Assembly (NCBI GenBank): GCA_025057205.1
Contig: JANWXR010000006.1
Location: 1 to 33,846, forward strand
Direction: 5' to 3'
Source: Anaerolineales bacterium
GTDB taxonomy: Bacteria; Chloroflexota; Anaerolineae; Anaerolineales; UBA6663
Length of the DNA stretch: 33,846 nucleotides
Positions 32,604-33,846 of the stretch are shown here, piece by piece. Made by a program: the position numbers and the translations under genes. Every line of letters begins with the position of its first letter. Positions within the stretch are counted from its first letter, which is position 1. Under the pieces are notes generated by a model. That model searched no databases and was not told the origin of the DNA. It worked only from the letters and a program-made list of their open reading frames with translations.

Positions 32604-32828
32604 TCAGCGCGGAACCAGGCTCAACAAAAACTTAAAGCTCTCCGAAAATAACCAGTCGAAGAACCCGAGGAAGATCGAACCGGACACGATCACCAGCAGA
32701 ACGATAATCGTCAGATTGCGCGCTTCCGACCAGGTAGGCCAGACGACCTTGCGCAGCTCACCTACTGTCTCGCGGTAAAACCGGACAATGAAGTTCGGCT
32801 CTTTGACCGCCGGTTGTGCTTTCGACAT
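32604..32828 (-). CDS. secE: Preprotein translocase subunit SecE
   Basis: 74 residues with the bacterial single-helix form. The amphipathic region FYRETVGELRKVVWPTWSEA is followed by one membrane helix (about 39-61). It is an essential small subunit of the SecYEG channel. AAGGAAGAA lies 5 nt before the ATG. Order tRNA-Trp, secE, nusG is standard for this cluster. Confidence 0.95.
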   Translation of the reverse strand: MSKAQPAVKEPNFIVRFYRETVGELRKVVWPTWSEARNLTIIVLLVIVSGSIFLGFFDWLFSESFKFLLSLVPR

Positions 32829-32852
32829 AGCCGTTCTTCCTTCCAGATAGCC

Positions 32853-32881
32853 GAGACACCGCCAGCGCTCAGCGGTGTCTC
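32853..32881 (-). other. Hairpin between tRNA-Trp and secE
   Basis: A perfect 10-bp stem (32853-32862 with 32872-32881) around a 9-nt loop, without T-tract. It lies 10 nt past the tRNA 3' end, so it may mark RNA processing rather than termination. Confidence 0.5.
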
Positions 32882-32891
32882 AGGCGTTCAA

Positions 32892-32964
32892 CAGGCCAGG
32901 AGGGACTCGAACCCCCAACCACCGCTTTTGGAGAGCGGTGCTCTGCCAATTGAGCTACTGGCCT
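32892..32964 (-). tRNA. tRNA-Trp (CCA anticodon)
   Basis: 73 nt on the minus strand from 32964 to 32892. The acceptor stem AGGCCAG pairs with CTGGCCT and discriminator G follows. The D arm (TAGCTCAATTGGCAGAGCA), the anticodon loop CTCCAAA with CCA anticodon, and the T loop GGTTCGAGTCC are all present. The 3' CCA is not encoded. It lies between rpmG and secE. Confidence 0.97.
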
Positions 32965-32971
32965 ACACTTG

Positions 32972-33068
32972 TAGTCGCCCGGTCGTCTGGTCGGAGGGTC
33001 GATCCCTTGGGTTTTGACAACCTCGCCATCCGGCAAAGCGACTATTTGACTAAACGACCACCGGACTA
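32972..33068 (-). repeat. Degenerate inverted heptamer array in the rpmG-tRNA spacer
   Basis: The left part (from 32972) repeats a GGTCG or AGTCG core with 7-8-nt spacing. The right part (to 33068) carries the same core in reverse complement (GCGACTA, TTTGACT, AAACGAC). The two ends pair in part. The pattern is noisier than the arrays at 16184 and 31031, so the match is tentative. Confidence 0.4.
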
Positions 33069-33072
33069 GAGA

Positions 33073-33237
33073 TTACTTCGCCTCTCGATGCAACGTATGC
33101 TTACGACAGCGCGGACAGAACTTCTTCAACTCCAACCGATTCGGGTCGTTCCGGCGGTTTTTCTCGGAAGTGTAGTTGCGCTCCTTGCACTCCGTGCAGG
33201 CGAAAGTGATGACCGGTCGAATATCTTTCTTCGCCAT
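33073..33237 (-). CDS. rpmG: Ribosomal protein bL33
   Basis: 54 residues, in the zinc-binding form: two CXXC pairs (CTEC and CPRC) are visible. The start [20 protein letters not shown] and end KHTLHREAK are typical. It begins 1 nt after the tuf stop and is followed by tRNA-Trp and secE, the classic order. The gene is too short for many ORF finders. Confidence 0.97.
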   Translation of the reverse strand: MAKKDIRPVITFACTECKERNYTSEKNRRNDPNRLELKKFCPRCRKHTLHREAK

Positions 33238-33238
33238 A

Positions 33239-33846
33239 CTAATCGTGCACCTTGGTGATGACGCCGGCGCCGACGGTCAGGCCACCTTCCCGAATGGCAA
33301 AGCGGCTCCCCGCCTCCAGCGCCACCGGCGTAATCAGCTCCACACTCATGTTCACATTGTCCCCAGGCATCACCATCTCCACCCCCGCCGGCAACCGAAT
33401 CGTCCCCGTCACATCCATCGTCCGAATGTAAAACTGCGGCCGGTACCCACCAAAAAACGCCTTGTGCCGTCCCCCCTCCTCCTTCTTCAGCACGTACACC
33501 TCCGCCTCAAACTTCTTGTGCGGCCGAATGCTCCCGGGCTTCGCCAGCACCATCCCACGCTGCACCTGATCCCGCTCAATCCCACGCAGCAGCACCCCCA
33601 CATTGTCCCCCGCCTCCCCCTGATCCAGCACCTTGTGGAACATCTCCACCCCGGTGCACACCGTCGTCAGCTTCTCTTCCCGCAGCCCGATAATCTCCAA
33701 CGGGTCCCCCACCTTCACCGTCCCACGCTCGATCCGTCCCGTCGCTACCGTCCCACGCCCCTTGATCGAAAACACATCTTCCACCGGCATCAAGAACGGC
33801 TGGTCCTACTCCCGCACCGGCTGCGGGATGTACTCATCCAGCACCT
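33239..33846 (-). CDS. tuf: Elongation factor Tu (C-terminal part) with an in-frame amber codon
   Basis: About 200 codons from the window edge to the TAG at 33241-33239. The end of the GTPase domain ([12 protein letters not shown]) is followed in frame by TAG (33808-33806), then [20 protein letters not shown]. Domains 2 and 3 continue intact ([14 protein letters not shown], then [20 protein letters not shown]). The amber lies where homologues have an ordinary residue between E and D. Gly codons are often GGG and Val GTG, unlike neighbouring ribosomal genes that favour GGC. The edge position suggests a sequencing or assembly error, possibly from merging two tuf copies. It is otherwise a clear EF-Tu. 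Confidence 0.92.

Noticed and set aside
33806-33808. Pyrrolysine or other recoding of the tuf amber codon, suggested by the nearby MttB family remnant
   Set aside because: EF-Tu does not use pyrrolysine, no pyl genes are seen and the remnant's relatives outside methanogens mostly lack it; error or second copy is simpler.

Overview
The window is a GC-rich bacterial segment that I infer comes from a Chloroflexota (Anaerolineae-like) genome. The basis is the mix of gene families: two Uma2 proteins, a small RRM RNA-binding protein, a kinase/TolB-propeller fusion, a tungsten aldehyde oxidoreductase and a tuf-rpmG-tRNA(Trp)-secE-nusG-rplK-rplA-rplJ-rplL cluster. No 16S or marker tree could be run, so the phylum is an inference. 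Several genes lack a Shine-Dalgarno sequence, and many promoters look like extended -10 boxes.

Layout. 1-2040: a class A penicillin-binding protein (minus, truncated by the window edge). Upstream of it lies a strongly promoted short transcript unit with an 18-codon ORF, a nested hairpin and a terminator (2187-2410). 2700-5900: a DMT transporter followed by a decaying region. This holds an internally deleted trimethylamine-methyltransferase pseudogene, a Phd/PIN toxin-antitoxin pair whose toxin is probably dead, a small membrane protein and a scrambled zinc alcohol dehydrogenase. 5950-10220: a C-terminal processing protease, an AAA+ ATPase and a membrane glycosyltransferase. 10210-21310: a long minus-strand run. 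It contains two Uma2 proteins, a class III aminotransferase, an aldehyde:ferredoxin oxidoreductase, two tiny secreted candidates, a DUF559-like protein, a Gfo/Idh-type oxidoreductase, a DppA peptidase, a retropepsin-like protease paired with an RHH/DUF5678 protein, a DUF1643 protein, an EEP-fold hydrolase and FolD. 21380-28900: a receptor Ser/Thr kinase with an outer beta-propeller, an RRM protein, cytochrome b561, DNA polymerase III delta-prime and a two-component system. 28990-33846: the ribosomal protein/transcription cluster, ending in a tuf gene with an in-frame amber codon.

How genes work together. The aminotransferase, aldehyde oxidoreductase and D-aminopeptidase could support peptide and amino acid catabolism, with ferredoxin reduced by aldehyde oxidation. 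The distal cluster is the usual translation/transcription unit, with an attenuator ahead of rplJ. Several genes overlap by the ATGA/GTGA tetranucleotide, indicating translational coupling (EamA/MttB remnant, Phd/PIN, RHH/protease/DppA, FolD/EEP/DUF1643).

Most notable non-coding structure. Five spacers carry 7-nt tandem repeats arranged as inverted (hairpin-forming) arrays. A 250-bp IS66-type MITE, with 12-bp terminal inverted repeats starting GTAA and an exact 8-bp target duplication, sits between holB and the histidine kinase gene.
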